Positions 53,702 through 61,598 of a stretch of DNA of 64,000 bases are shown here, one piece after another (positions within the stretch are counted from its first letter, which is position 1; each line of letters starts with the position of its first letter). The stretch is from Luteococcus sp038433135. Its GTDB lineage: Bacteria; Actinomycetota; Actinomycetes; Propionibacteriales; Propionibacteriaceae. The stretch spans positions 1 to 64,000 of the forward strand of contig NZ_JBCDMV010000010.1 of NCBI RefSeq assembly GCF_038433135.1, in the 5' to 3' direction. The notes below the pieces were generated by a model. The model had not been told where the DNA came from and did no database searches. It worked only from the letters and a program-made list of their open reading frames with translations. The position numbers were made by a program, and so were the translations under genes.

Positions 53702-54258
53702 TGCGCACCCTGGTGCTGGGCGGCGCCCGTTCCGGCAAGTCCACCCACGCGGAGCAGCTGGTGATGGGGGCCGCGGCGGTGGACTACGTCGCCACCTCCG
53801 CGGTGGACCCGGAGGATCCGGAATGGGTGGAGCGGATCGCGCTGCACCAGGCCCGACGCCCGGAGCACTGGCGCACCCTGGAGACCGCGGACATCGCCGG
53901 CGTGCTCGGCTCCCCCGGCGAGGCCGTGGTGCTGGTTGACTGCCTGGGCGTCTGGATCACTCGGATGATGGACGAGTGCGGCATCTGGAACGACCCCGCC
54001 CCGGCTACCGAGCCGGTCGAGGCTCCCCGGGATCGGTTGCAATCGTGCGTCGACGATCTGGTCAGCGCCGTCGAGCAGACCTCCCGCGACGTGGTCTTCG
54101 TCAGCAATGAGGTGGGGCAGGGGGTCGTGCCGGCCCACTGGTCCGGACGCTTCTTCCGGGACCAGCTGGGCATCCTCAACTCCCGGGTGGCCGCGGCCTG
54201 CGACCGGGTGGTCTTCTGCGTCGCCGGGATCCCGATGACCGTCAAGGATTCCCAGTGA
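53701..54258 (+). CDS. cobU: adenosylcobinamide kinase / cobinamide-phosphate guanylyltransferase
   Basis: 185 residues with P-loop GGARSGKST (7-15), the guanylylated His49 in RIALHQARRPEHW, and VVLVDCLGVWITRMM. It phosphorylates cobinamide and activates it with GTP. The ATG overlaps the cobT stop (TGATG). A short TEPVEAP segment in the middle resembles the linker of the CobB-CobC fusion at both DNA and protein level. Confidence 0.95.
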   Translation: MRTLVLGGARSGKSTHAEQLVMGAAAVDYVATSAVDPEDPEWVERIALHQARRPEHWRTLETADIAGVLGSPGEAVVLVDCLGVWITRMMDECGIWNDPAPATEPVEAPRDRLQSCVDDLVSAVEQTSRDVVFVSNEVGQGVVPAHWSGRFFRDQLGILNSRVAAACDRVVFCVAGIPMTVKDSQ

Positions 54259-55049
54259 AGTCCCTTGTCACGGCGCTGGGGATGTTCACCATCCTGCCGG
54301 TGCCGCCCACCATGGACATCACGCCCGAGGTCAATCGACGGGTGATGCTGGCCCTGCCCTGGTCCGGTCTGGTGTGCGGCCTGATCAGTGCCGCGACCGC
54401 CGCCCTGGTGCTGCTCTGCGGCGCCGGCGACGGCCTGGCCGCGATGGCCGGGCTCGCCGCCCTGACCGGGGTGACCGGAGCGATGCACCTGGACGGGGTG
54501 GCCGACACCGCCGACGGGCTGGCCTCCCGCAAGGGCCCCGAGGATGCCCTGGCGCTGATGAAGAAGTCCGACATCGGACCAATGGGGGTGGCCACCGCCG
54601 TACTGGTCCTGCTGCTGCAGGCGGCCGGCCTGTCCTCGGCCGCGCTGGGCGGTTGGCGGCTGGTGGCGGCGCTGGCCTGCCTGCCGATGGTGGGCCGGGT
54701 GGCGGCCCTGTTTGCCACCGTGCAAGGGATTCCCGGCGCCCGCCCGGGTGGATTCGGCTCACTGTTCACCGGAATCACCCGTGGGCCCGCGGCCCTGGCC
54801 GACGCCATGGGCGTGATCGCCGTCACCGCCAGCGCCGGACTGCTCGCCAGCTGGCGGCTGCCCATCATGCTGGCCTTCGTGGCGGCCGCGGGGCTCGCCT
54901 GGCTGGTGGCCGCGCGGTGGCAGAAGCACCTGCTGCGCCGGCTGGGCGGCCTCACCGGCGACACCTTCGGCTCCCTGATCGAGGTCTGCCAGACCAGCTT
55001 TGTGGTGCTGCTCGCCCTGCTCTGCGGGCTGATCACCCGGCTGCTGTGA
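54255..55049 (+). CDS. cobS: adenosylcobinamide-GDP ribazoletransferase (CobS/CobV)
   Basis: 264 residues, integral membrane. The acidic signature HLDGVADTADGL (about 77-88) binds metal for joining cobinamide-GDP with alpha-ribazole (phosphate), the last step of cobalamin assembly; GDTFGSLIEV is the conserved C-terminal motif. GTG start overlapping the cobU stop (GTGA). Last gene of the operon; repeat copy 9 follows. Confidence 0.94.
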   Translation: MKSLVTALGMFTILPVPPTMDITPEVNRRVMLALPWSGLVCGLISAATAALVLLCGAGDGLAAMAGLAALTGVTGAMHLDGVADTADGLASRKGPEDALALMKKSDIGPMGVATAVLVLLLQAAGLSSAALGGWRLVAALACLPMVGRVAALFATVQGIPGARPGGFGSLFTGITRGPAALADAMGVIAVTASAGLLASWRLPIMLAFVAAAGLAWLVAARWQKHLLRRLGGLTGDTFGSLIEVCQTSFVVLLALLCGLITRLL

Positions 55050-55087
55050 ACTCTCCCGCCAACCCAGCGGCCGGCGCCCGGGACCGT

Positions 55088-55178
55088 TTCCGAGAATTGA
55101 CCTCCAGATCCAGCCCTTGGGAGGGGGCTGAGCGCAAGCCCTGCGGAATGCGGTGAATCTGGCGGTCGATTTTCGGAA
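55088..55178 (+). repeat. 91-bp inverted-repeat element, copy 9
   Basis: 91 nt; arms TTCCGAGAATTGACCTCCAG / TCTGGCGGTCG-TTTTCGGAA; core TGAGCGC at 42-48. Lies between the cobS end and the serC start; may also serve as the cob operon terminator. Confidence 0.9.
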
Positions 55179-55282
55179 CCGGACAGTTGATCAGTCTTTC
55201 CGGGAGTCCAGCCGGCGGCCCGGGGCGGACAATCGAGGCCGGACGCGAAAGGATGGAGGGCACCCGGACGAGAGGCTGACCG

Positions 55283-56398
55283 TTGACCGACCTGACCATC
55301 CCCGCTGACCTGCTGCCCCGCGACGGACACTTCGGATCCGGCCCGTCCAAGGTGCGCCCCGAACAACTGGCCGCACTCGGCAGCCGCAGCGAGCTCTTCG
55401 GCGGCTCGCACCGCCAGGCCCCGGTGAAGGACCTGGTCAGGAGCGTTCAGGAGGGCCTGGCCGAGCTCTTCGTCCTGCCCGACGGCTACCAGGTGGTGCT
55501 GGGCAATGGCGGCGCCACCGCCTTCTGGGATGTCGCCACCTTCGGCCTGGTCCGGGAGTGCTCGCAGCACCTGGTGCTGGGCGAGTTCAGCAAGAAGTTC
55601 GCCGCCGAGACCCGCAAGGCCCCCTTCTTGGGCGAGCCCGAGGTGATCGAGGTTCCGGCCGGCCAGGGCACCACCGCGCACGCCACCGCGGGCGTGGACG
55701 TCTACGCGTGGCCACAGAATGAGACCTCCACCGGCGTGATGCTCCCGGTGCAGCGCGTCGCCGGGGCGGATGACGACGCTCTGGTGGTGATCGACGCCAC
55801 CTCCGGCGCCGCCGGAATCGACGTCGACCTGGACCAGTGCGATGTCTACTACTTCAGCCCGCAGAAGGGCTTCGCCAGTGAGGGCGGGCTGTGGTTCGCC
55901 ATCATGTCGCCGCGGGCGATCGAGCGGGCGCGTCGGATTGCGGAAACCGGCCGCTGGATCCCGGCCTTCCTCAGCCTGACCACGGCCATCGACAATTCGG
56001 CCAAGCACCAGACCTACAACACCCCGGCGGTGGCGCCGCTGATCCTGATGGACGAGCAGTTGGCCTGGCTCAACGCCCAGGGCGGACTGGCGTGGGCCAG
56101 TGCCCGCACCCAGGATTCGGCCTCCCGGCTCTACCAGTGGGCGGAGCAGACCGAGTGGGCCACGCCCTTCGTGGCGGAGCCGGCGCTGCGCTCGCAGGTG
56201 GTGGGCACCATCGACCTGGCCGAATCCATCGATGCCGCCGCCGTGGTCAAGACCCTGGCCGCCAATGGAGTGCTGGACGTCCTCCCCTACCGGGCGTTGC
56301 AGCGCAACCAGATCCGGGTGGGGATGTTCCCCGCGGTCGATCCCCAGGACGTCAGTCAGCTCACCCGGTGTGTGGACTACGTGGTGTCCCGCCTCTGA
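55283..56398 (+). CDS. serC: phosphoserine aminotransferase (SerC, actinobacterial type)
   Basis: 371 residues: GPSKVRPEQL near the N-terminus, the GNGGATAFWD cofactor loop, DATSGAAGIDVD and the PLP lysine in YFSPQKGFASEGG (Lys near residue 195). It makes 3-phosphoserine from 3-phosphohydroxypyruvate and glutamate. TTG start with GAGAGG upstream. It is also a source of pyridoxine precursors in other bacteria. Stands alone. Confidence 0.93.
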   Translation: MTDLTIPADLLPRDGHFGSGPSKVRPEQLAALGSRSELFGGSHRQAPVKDLVRSVQEGLAELFVLPDGYQVVLGNGGATAFWDVATFGLVRECSQHLVLGEFSKKFAAETRKAPFLGEPEVIEVPAGQGTTAHATAGVDVYAWPQNETSTGVMLPVQRVAGADDDALVVIDATSGAAGIDVDLDQCDVYYFSPQKGFASEGGLWFAIMSPRAIERARRIAETGRWIPAFLSLTTAIDNSAKHQTYNTPAVAPLILMDEQLAWLNAQGGLAWASARTQDSASRLYQWAEQTEWATPFVAEPALRSQVVGTIDLAESIDAAAVVKTLAANGVLDVLPYRALQRNQIRVGMFPAVDPQDVSQLTRCVDYVVSRL

Positions 56399-56503
56399 GT
56401 TCACACCGCCCACCGAGGCGCAACACAGCTGGGGGACAGCTCCGAGAACTTCCATGGAGTCATCAGCCCGGGAGGTCCGGGTGACGAATCCAGGAGGTCC
56501 ACC

Positions 56504-56653
56504 ATGAAGCAGAACCAGGCCGCTGGCACCCACACCAAGGCCGTCGCCCTCACGCCCGTCGCCATCGCCTACCTGCTGCGCAACCGGCCCGCAGTTGGAA
56601 GCACCGTGCGGATGGGGCAGAATGGTCCGCTGTTCCGGCTCGTGCGTGCGTGA
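56504..56653 (+). CDS. 49-residue small protein, unknown
   Basis: A short frame that begins behind a perfect AGGAGG with 7-nt spacing, the strongest ribosome site seen in the window. The peptide starts MKQNQAAGTHTKAVALTPVA and has a short amphipathic/hydrophobic stretch (VALTPVAIAYLL) and a basic C-terminus; no Cys and no signal peptide. It lies 105 nt after serC and 67 nt before a strong terminator. I recognise no family. Confidence 0.55.
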   Translation: MKQNQAAGTHTKAVALTPVAIAYLLRNRPAVGSTVRMGQNGPLFRLVRA

Positions 56654-56720
56654 GGGGTTCCGCCCCTCTTGGAACCCATGGGGCGAATCCCGGGGAGCAG
56701 CCGGGTTGGAATGCAGGAAG

Positions 56721-56764
56721 CGTGGGGGTGTGCGACCGCCGGGTAACGGCCGCACACCCCCACG
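56721..56764. terminator. strong bidirectional terminator hairpin
   Basis: CGTGGGGGTGTGCG and its exact 14-nt complement flank a 16-nt loop. It separates the plus-strand small ORF from the minus-strand symporter gene. The rest of 56399-56793 holds only that ORF and its leader. Confidence 0.8.
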
Positions 56765-56793
56765 TGTTCGTTGCGGGGCTCCCCGTCGCGGGC

Positions 56794-58230
56794 TCAGTGC
56801 TCGGCGGAGTCCTTGGGCAGCACCGGGTAGGGCGTCGGCGGAAGGTGCGACTGGGCGTCGGCCGGATGCGGCACCTTGCCGAGGTGCACATCCTCACCAC
56901 CGTGGCCGTCGGTCATGCTGGCGTAGTCGAAGGGGTGCTGGCCGGACAGCACCTCCCGCACACGGCCGGTGTCGATGGTGCTGGTCCACTTGCCCACCAG
57001 CAGGGTCGCCACGGCGTTGCCGGAGAAGTTGGTGATGGCACGGGCCTCGGACATGAAGCGGTCGATGCCGACGATGATGCCGACGCCGTCGAGCAGCTCG
57101 GGTCGGTGGGCCTGCAGGCCGCCGGCCAGGGTGGCCAGACCGGCACCGGAGACACCAGCGGCGCCCTTGGAGGCGATCATCATGAAGACCAGCAGGCTGA
57201 TCTGCTCGGCCATGCTGAGCGGCTTGCCCATGGCATTGGCGATGAAGATGGAGCTCATCGTCAGGTAGATGGCGGTGCCATCGAGGTTGAAGGAGTAGCC
57301 GGTGGGCACGACGATGCCGACGGTCGACTTCTGCACGCCGACGTGCTCCATCTTGGCCATCAGATTGGGCAGCGCGGACTCCGAGGACGACGTCGCGAAG
57401 ATCAGCAGGTATTCCTTGGCCAGGTACTTGACCAGCTGGAAGATGTTGAAGCCGGTGAAGACCTTGAGCACCAGGCCCAGTACGACGAAGACGAACAGGA
57501 AGCAGGTCACGTAGAAGCCGAGCATCAGGATGCCCATCTGGTACACGGCCTTCATGCCGGACCCGCCCACGACGCCGGCGATGGCGCCGAAGGCACCGAT
57601 CGGCGCGGCCCACAGGATCATGGTCAGCACGCGGAAGACCAGCTTCTGCAGGTAGGAGATGAAGTTGAGGATCGGCTCGCCCTGCTTGCCCATCTTCTGC
57701 ACCGCGAAGCCGATCAGCAGAGCGACGAACAGGGTCTGCAGCACCTTCTCGCCCACCAGCGGACTGAACAGGCTCTCGGGGACGATCGACTGCAGGAAGG
57801 CGACGGTGCCATGACCCTCGGCGCCCGCCTTCTCCGCGTACTCGGCGCCGGAGCCGGCCTTGATGTGCAGGTTGCTGCCGGGGTGCAGGAAGTTGCCCAC
57901 CACAAGGCCGATCGCCAGCGCGAAGGTGGACATGGTGATGAAGTAGGCCAGCGCGATGCCACCGGCCTTGCCGACGCTGGCGGCGGCCTTGACCGAGCCG
58001 ATGCCCAGCACGATGGTGCAGAAGATGACCGGGCTGATCATCATCTTGACCAGGCTGACGAAGGTCTTGCCGATCCACGCGCAGCTCTTGGCGAACTCGG
58101 GGGCGACGACGCCGACGACGATGCCGGCAATCACGGCGATGATCACGCCGATGTAGAGCCAGTGAGTGTTGTCCCTTGGCGGCTTCTTGGATTCGACGAT
58201 GACTGGCCGATGATCCAGCTGATCTGACAT
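56794..58230 (-). CDS. C4-dicarboxylate/glutamate:cation symporter (DAACS/SDF family, DctA-like)
   Basis: 478 residues, eight helices plus two re-entrant loops. The serine-rich loop FATSSSESALPNLM, GYSFNLDGTAIYLT and the substrate/cation motif IVGIDRFMSEARAITNFSGN are intact. It imports succinate, fumarate, malate or acidic amino acids with Na+ or H+. GGAG lies upstream of the ATG at 58230. The hydrophilic tail after the last helix (about 45 residues, Pro/His-rich) is variable in the family. Confidence 0.9.
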   Translation of the reverse strand: MSDQLDHRPVIVESKKPPRDNTHWLYIGVIIAVIAGIVVGVVAPEFAKSCAWIGKTFVSLVKMMISPVIFCTIVLGIGSVKAAASVGKAGGIALAYFITMSTFALAIGLVVGNFLHPGSNLHIKAGSGAEYAEKAGAEGHGTVAFLQSIVPESLFSPLVGEKVLQTLFVALLIGFAVQKMGKQGEPILNFISYLQKLVFRVLTMILWAAPIGAFGAIAGVVGGSGMKAVYQMGILMLGFYVTCFLFVFVVLGLVLKVFTGFNIFQLVKYLAKEYLLIFATSSSESALPNLMAKMEHVGVQKSTVGIVVPTGYSFNLDGTAIYLTMSSIFIANAMGKPLSMAEQISLLVFMMIASKGAAGVSGAGLATLAGGLQAHRPELLDGVGIIVGIDRFMSEARAITNFSGNAVATLLVGKWTSTIDTGRVREVLSGQHPFDYASMTDGHGGEDVHLGKVPHPADAQSHLPPTPYPVLPKDSAEH

Positions 58231-58338
58231 GCGCACTCCTTCGTGGCCCGGTGAACTGCGGTGGGTCAGACCTTAGGGCCAGAAAAACTCCGACGAGAAG
58301 CCGTTTCGAGTTCTGGTTGAGGGTTCACGGTTGGTTGG

Positions 58339-60879
58339 TCACTTCCCGGAGCGGCTGGTGCCCCGGCGCGGCGGGGCGGTCAACGGATCCTCCGGCCAGG
58401 GATGTTTGGCGTAGCGGCCGCGGTTCTCCGCCCGCACCCCCGGGTAGGCATTGGCCCAGAAGGAGGCCAGGTCGTCGGTCACCGCCAGTGGGCGTCGGGC
58501 AGGGCTGAGCAGGTGCAGCAGGATGGGCACCCGGCCGTCGATGATCCGCGGGGTGTCCAGCAGCCCGAAGCACTCCTGCAATTTCACCGCCAGCACCACC
58601 CGGCCGGTCGGGTCCTCGGGATAGTCCAGCCGGATGTGGGATCCGGTCGGCACCTCCAGCCGCTCGGGCACCAGCTCGTCGAGCCGGCCCGCCGCGGGCC
58701 AGGGCAGCAGCCGGCGCAGTGCGGAGACCAGATCCAGCCGCGACGCCTGGACGCCGTCGGCCAGCCGGTCCAGCTCGGGGGCCAGCCAGTCGTCGGCACG
58801 GGCCAGTAGCGACGCCTCATCCATCGCCGGCCACGGATCACCCAGGACGTGGTGCAGCAGGGCAAGCCTGCGGCGCAGCGCGACGGCGGGCTCGGGCCAG
58901 TCGAGCAGGCCGGGGCCATCCAGCCCCAATCCCTGCTGCTGCAGTGTTTGCAGCATGGCGGCGCGGGCCTGCAGCGGGGTGGGCGGCACCGCGGTGGAGC
59001 TCAGCTCGATCGCACCGAGCAACTCGCGCCGACGGGCAGTGACCCTGCCGCCGGACCAGACCGCGTCGGTGGCTTCCCGACGCAGGTGCTCCGCGGCCGC
59101 CTCGGCCAGGTCTCGGGTCAGCGGTGCTGCGGCCCGCACGAGTGCCCCGGAACCGTCGGCCGTCCGGCCGCGGGCCATCTCCGCCACCGCGAGCCACTCC
59201 TGGCCGCGCAGCCGGGAGGCCTGGTCCAGCACCACGCCGGTGCCCGACGCCATCAGGTAGGCCGCAGACTCCGGCCCGCCCCGTCTCCGCGCGATCCGGT
59301 CCGGGTGGGCGAGCGCCACCAGCAGTGCCAGGGCCTGGCCGCCGGAAACGCCCGAGTGTTGCCCGGCGACGCCGCGAACCAGCCGCTGAAGCCGCTCCGC
59401 TTCCTGTCGCCAGCGGGCCGCGACGGGTGTCCGACCTTGCCGCAGCAGGGTCAGCAGGGCCTCCAGGTCTCCGCCCGGAGCACGCTCGTCCAAGGCCAGC
59501 AGAGCCACCACCTCGGCGGCCAGCCGATCGCCCACCAGGGGCGCGCCGTCCAGCAGCGCACGAGCCAGCCGGGGGTCGGCGGGCACGGCGGCGATCGCCC
59601 GGCCGCGGGCGGTGGCCCGTCCGTCGTCGTCGATGGCGCCCAGGCTCCGCAGTGTCTCCTCCGCGGCGGTGATCGCCGCGACGGGTGGAGCGTCGGGCAG
59701 CGCCAACCCGCCGCCGCGCGGCGCGCCCCAGCAGGCCAGGGTGAGGGCAGCCTGGGTGAGGTCGGCCGTGACGATCTCGGGCGTGGTGAAGGGCCGTAAG
59801 CGGGGCCAGTCGGATTGCGGGAAGCAGCGAATTGCCAAGCCGGGGCCCAGCCGGGCGGCGCGGCCGGCGCGCTGCTCGGCGGAGGCCCGGGCCTCGCTCA
59901 CGGTGACCAGGCCGCTCATCCCGCGGCCCAGGTCGTAACGCGGTTCCCGCGCCAGCCCGGCGTCGACGACGATCCGCACGCCGGGCACGGTCAGGGAGGA
60001 TTCGGCGACGGCGGTGGCGACGATCACCCGCTGCCCCGGACGCTCGGTGAGGATCTCGTCCTGCCGTCGCCCATCGAGCGACCCGCTCAGCGCGTCGGCG
60101 TCGATTCCCTTGGTACGCAGGCGCTCCGCGGTCTGCTCCGCCTCCCACGCGCCGGGCACGAAGACCAGCGCATTGCCCTCGGGCAGGCCGGCCAGGGCAC
60201 GGGCGGTGGTGGCGGCCAGATGGTCCAGGAAGTCGAAGGTGACGCCGCGTTCGCTCAGCCGCTGCACCCCGGGCGGCGCGGGTTCCCAGCGGACCTCCAG
60301 CGGACGCAGGTCGGCGGCGATGGCCACCACCGGCGCCGGGGAACCCTCGTCGCCCAGCAGCTCGGCCCAGCGAGCGGCGTCCAGGGTGGCCGACATCGCC
60401 ACCACCACCAGCTCCGGCCGCAGCTCACGCAGTTCCCGGACCATCGCGAAGGCCAGGTCACCGTCCAGTGAGCGCTCATGCACCTCGTCCAGGATGACCG
60501 CGCCGACGCCGTCCAACGCCGGATCGGTCAGCAGCCGGCGCACCAGCAGGCCGGTGGTGACGAATTCCACCCGGGTCTCCGGGCCGGCGCGGTGCTCCCC
60601 ACGGACGCTGAAGCCCACCTGATCGCCCAACCGCGCACCGGTCAGCGAGGCCAGTCGTCGGGCCGCGGCCCGGGCGGCAATCCGGCGGGGCTGGGTGACC
60701 ACCACCCGCCCGACCTCCGGCGCCAACAGCCCGGCGACCAGCGGCGGCAGCAGCGTCGTCTTGCCGGTTCCGGGCGGGGCCTGTAGCACCGCGATCCCGC
60801 CCGTCAGAGCAGCCTCCAGCTCGTCGCGGGCCGCCAGCACGGGCAGCCCGGCGCCGATCACGTCGAGGCGGAAGACCAT
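58339..60879 (-). CDS. hrpB: ATP-dependent helicase HrpB
   Basis: 846 residues. DEAH-type helicase core: Walker A APPGTGKTT (34-42), DEVH box (VILDEVHERSLDGD), SAT-like MSATLD and the motif VI QRAGRAARLG, followed by HA2 and the HrpB C-terminal domain. The physiological role of HrpB is not settled; RNA unwinding is assumed. The ATG at 60879 starts close to the conserved region; CAGACT is 7 nt upstream. Confidence 0.9.
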   Translation of the reverse strand: MVFRLDVIGAGLPVLAARDELEAALTGGIAVLQAPPGTGKTTLLPPLVAGLLAPEVGRVVVTQPRRIAARAAARRLASLTGARLGDQVGFSVRGEHRAGPETRVEFVTTGLLVRRLLTDPALDGVGAVILDEVHERSLDGDLAFAMVRELRELRPELVVVAMSATLDAARWAELLGDEGSPAPVVAIAADLRPLEVRWEPAPPGVQRLSERGVTFDFLDHLAATTARALAGLPEGNALVFVPGAWEAEQTAERLRTKGIDADALSGSLDGRRQDEILTERPGQRVIVATAVAESSLTVPGVRIVVDAGLAREPRYDLGRGMSGLVTVSEARASAEQRAGRAARLGPGLAIRCFPQSDWPRLRPFTTPEIVTADLTQAALTLACWGAPRGGGLALPDAPPVAAITAAEETLRSLGAIDDDGRATARGRAIAAVPADPRLARALLDGAPLVGDRLAAEVVALLALDERAPGGDLEALLTLLRQGRTPVAARWRQEAERLQRLVRGVAGQHSGVSGGQALALLVALAHPDRIARRRGGPESAAYLMASGTGVVLDQASRLRGQEWLAVAEMARGRTADGSGALVRAAAPLTRDLAEAAAEHLRREATDAVWSGGRVTARRRELLGAIELSSTAVPPTPLQARAAMLQTLQQQGLGLDGPGLLDWPEPAVALRRRLALLHHVLGDPWPAMDEASLLARADDWLAPELDRLADGVQASRLDLVSALRRLLPWPAAGRLDELVPERLEVPTGSHIRLDYPEDPTGRVVLAVKLQECFGLLDTPRIIDGRVPILLHLLSPARRPLAVTDDLASFWANAYPGVRAENRGRYAKHPWPEDPLTAPPRRGTSRSGK

Positions 60880-60968
60880 GGCGAACAGTCTGGCAGCCGC
60901 CACTGACAGATTCCTGCGGGCCGCCGCCTCGCCGAGAAATGTCGGTGGCGCCCGCTAGCGTGGTGGTC

Positions 60969-61598
60969 ATGAACCAGACTTCGGGAAATGCCACCAAGCA
61001 GACCCTGCTGCGCTACCTCGACGCCCAGCGTGAGGCCCTGTTGTGGAAGGTCGACGGGCTGAGTGAGGGTGAGCTGCGCCGCCCGATGACCCCGACGGGC
61101 ACCAACCTGCTCGGCCTGGTGAAGCACCTTGCCGCGGTGGAGTACGGCTACTTCCAGATGTCCTTCGGCCGGCCCTACCCCGATCTGCCGCACCTGCGGA
61201 TGGATGCGGACCGAATGCTCGACTTCTACGCCACGGTGGAGGAGCGGGCCGACGAGATCATCCAGGGCTACCGCGATGCCATCGCGGCCTCGAATGCCAC
61301 CTGCCAGGAGCTGGGCCTGGACGCCGAGGCGCGGGTTCCCTGGTGGCCGGAGCCGACCACGCTGGAACGACTGTTGGTGCACGTCACGGTGGAGACGGCC
61401 CGGCACCTGGGTCATGCCGACATCGTGCGCGAACAGATCGACGGCAAGGTGGGGCTGACCGCCAGCAATGACAACATGAGCGCAGCCGACGAGGGCTTCT
61501 GGGAAGACCACCGGACCATGCTGCGCACCCTGGCGAAGCAGGCCGAGGTGGGCGCCCTGGACTCCGTCGCCCAGAACGAACGGAAGAGGGACGCATGA
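60969..61598 (+). CDS. DinB-superfamily (DUF664) protein
   Basis: 209 residues in the DinB four-helix-bundle pattern, with metal-ligand histidines in LVKHLAAVEYGYF and HVTVETARHLGHAD. Relatives include mycothiol-dependent enzymes of Actinobacteria, so an MSH-linked detoxification role is possible. TAGCGT (60956-60961) is 7 nt before the ATG; probably leaderless. The stop overlaps the next gene (ATGA). Confidence 0.82.
   Translation: MNQTSGNATKQTLLRYLDAQREALLWKVDGLSEGELRRPMTPTGTNLLGLVKHLAAVEYGYFQMSFGRPYPDLPHLRMDADRMLDFYATVEERADEIIQGYRDAIAASNATCQELGLDAEARVPWWPEPTTLERLLVHVTVETARHLGHADIVREQIDGKVGLTASNDNMSAADEGFWEDHRTMLRTLAKQAEVGALDSVAQNERKRDA

Noticed and set aside
23672..55178. The repeats as a dispersed CRISPR or integron attC array
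   Set aside because: Copies are kilobases apart, palindromic with a variable centre, no cas or integrase gene is present, and the ends lack attC core sites.
23672..55178. Repeats as insertion-sequence-derived MITEs with target duplications
   Set aside because: I compared the bases flanking several copies and saw no consistent direct duplications; the idea is not excluded, but cannot be supported from this window.
56431..56456. CTCCGAGAACTTCC upstream of the small ORF as another repeat arm
   Set aside because: Only the first nine or so bases match; the GACCTCCAG part and the second arm are missing.
47682..56755. Several long minus-strand open frames opposite the cob genes
   Set aside because: They are GC-skew shadows of the recognised plus-strand genes, with no recognisable motifs.
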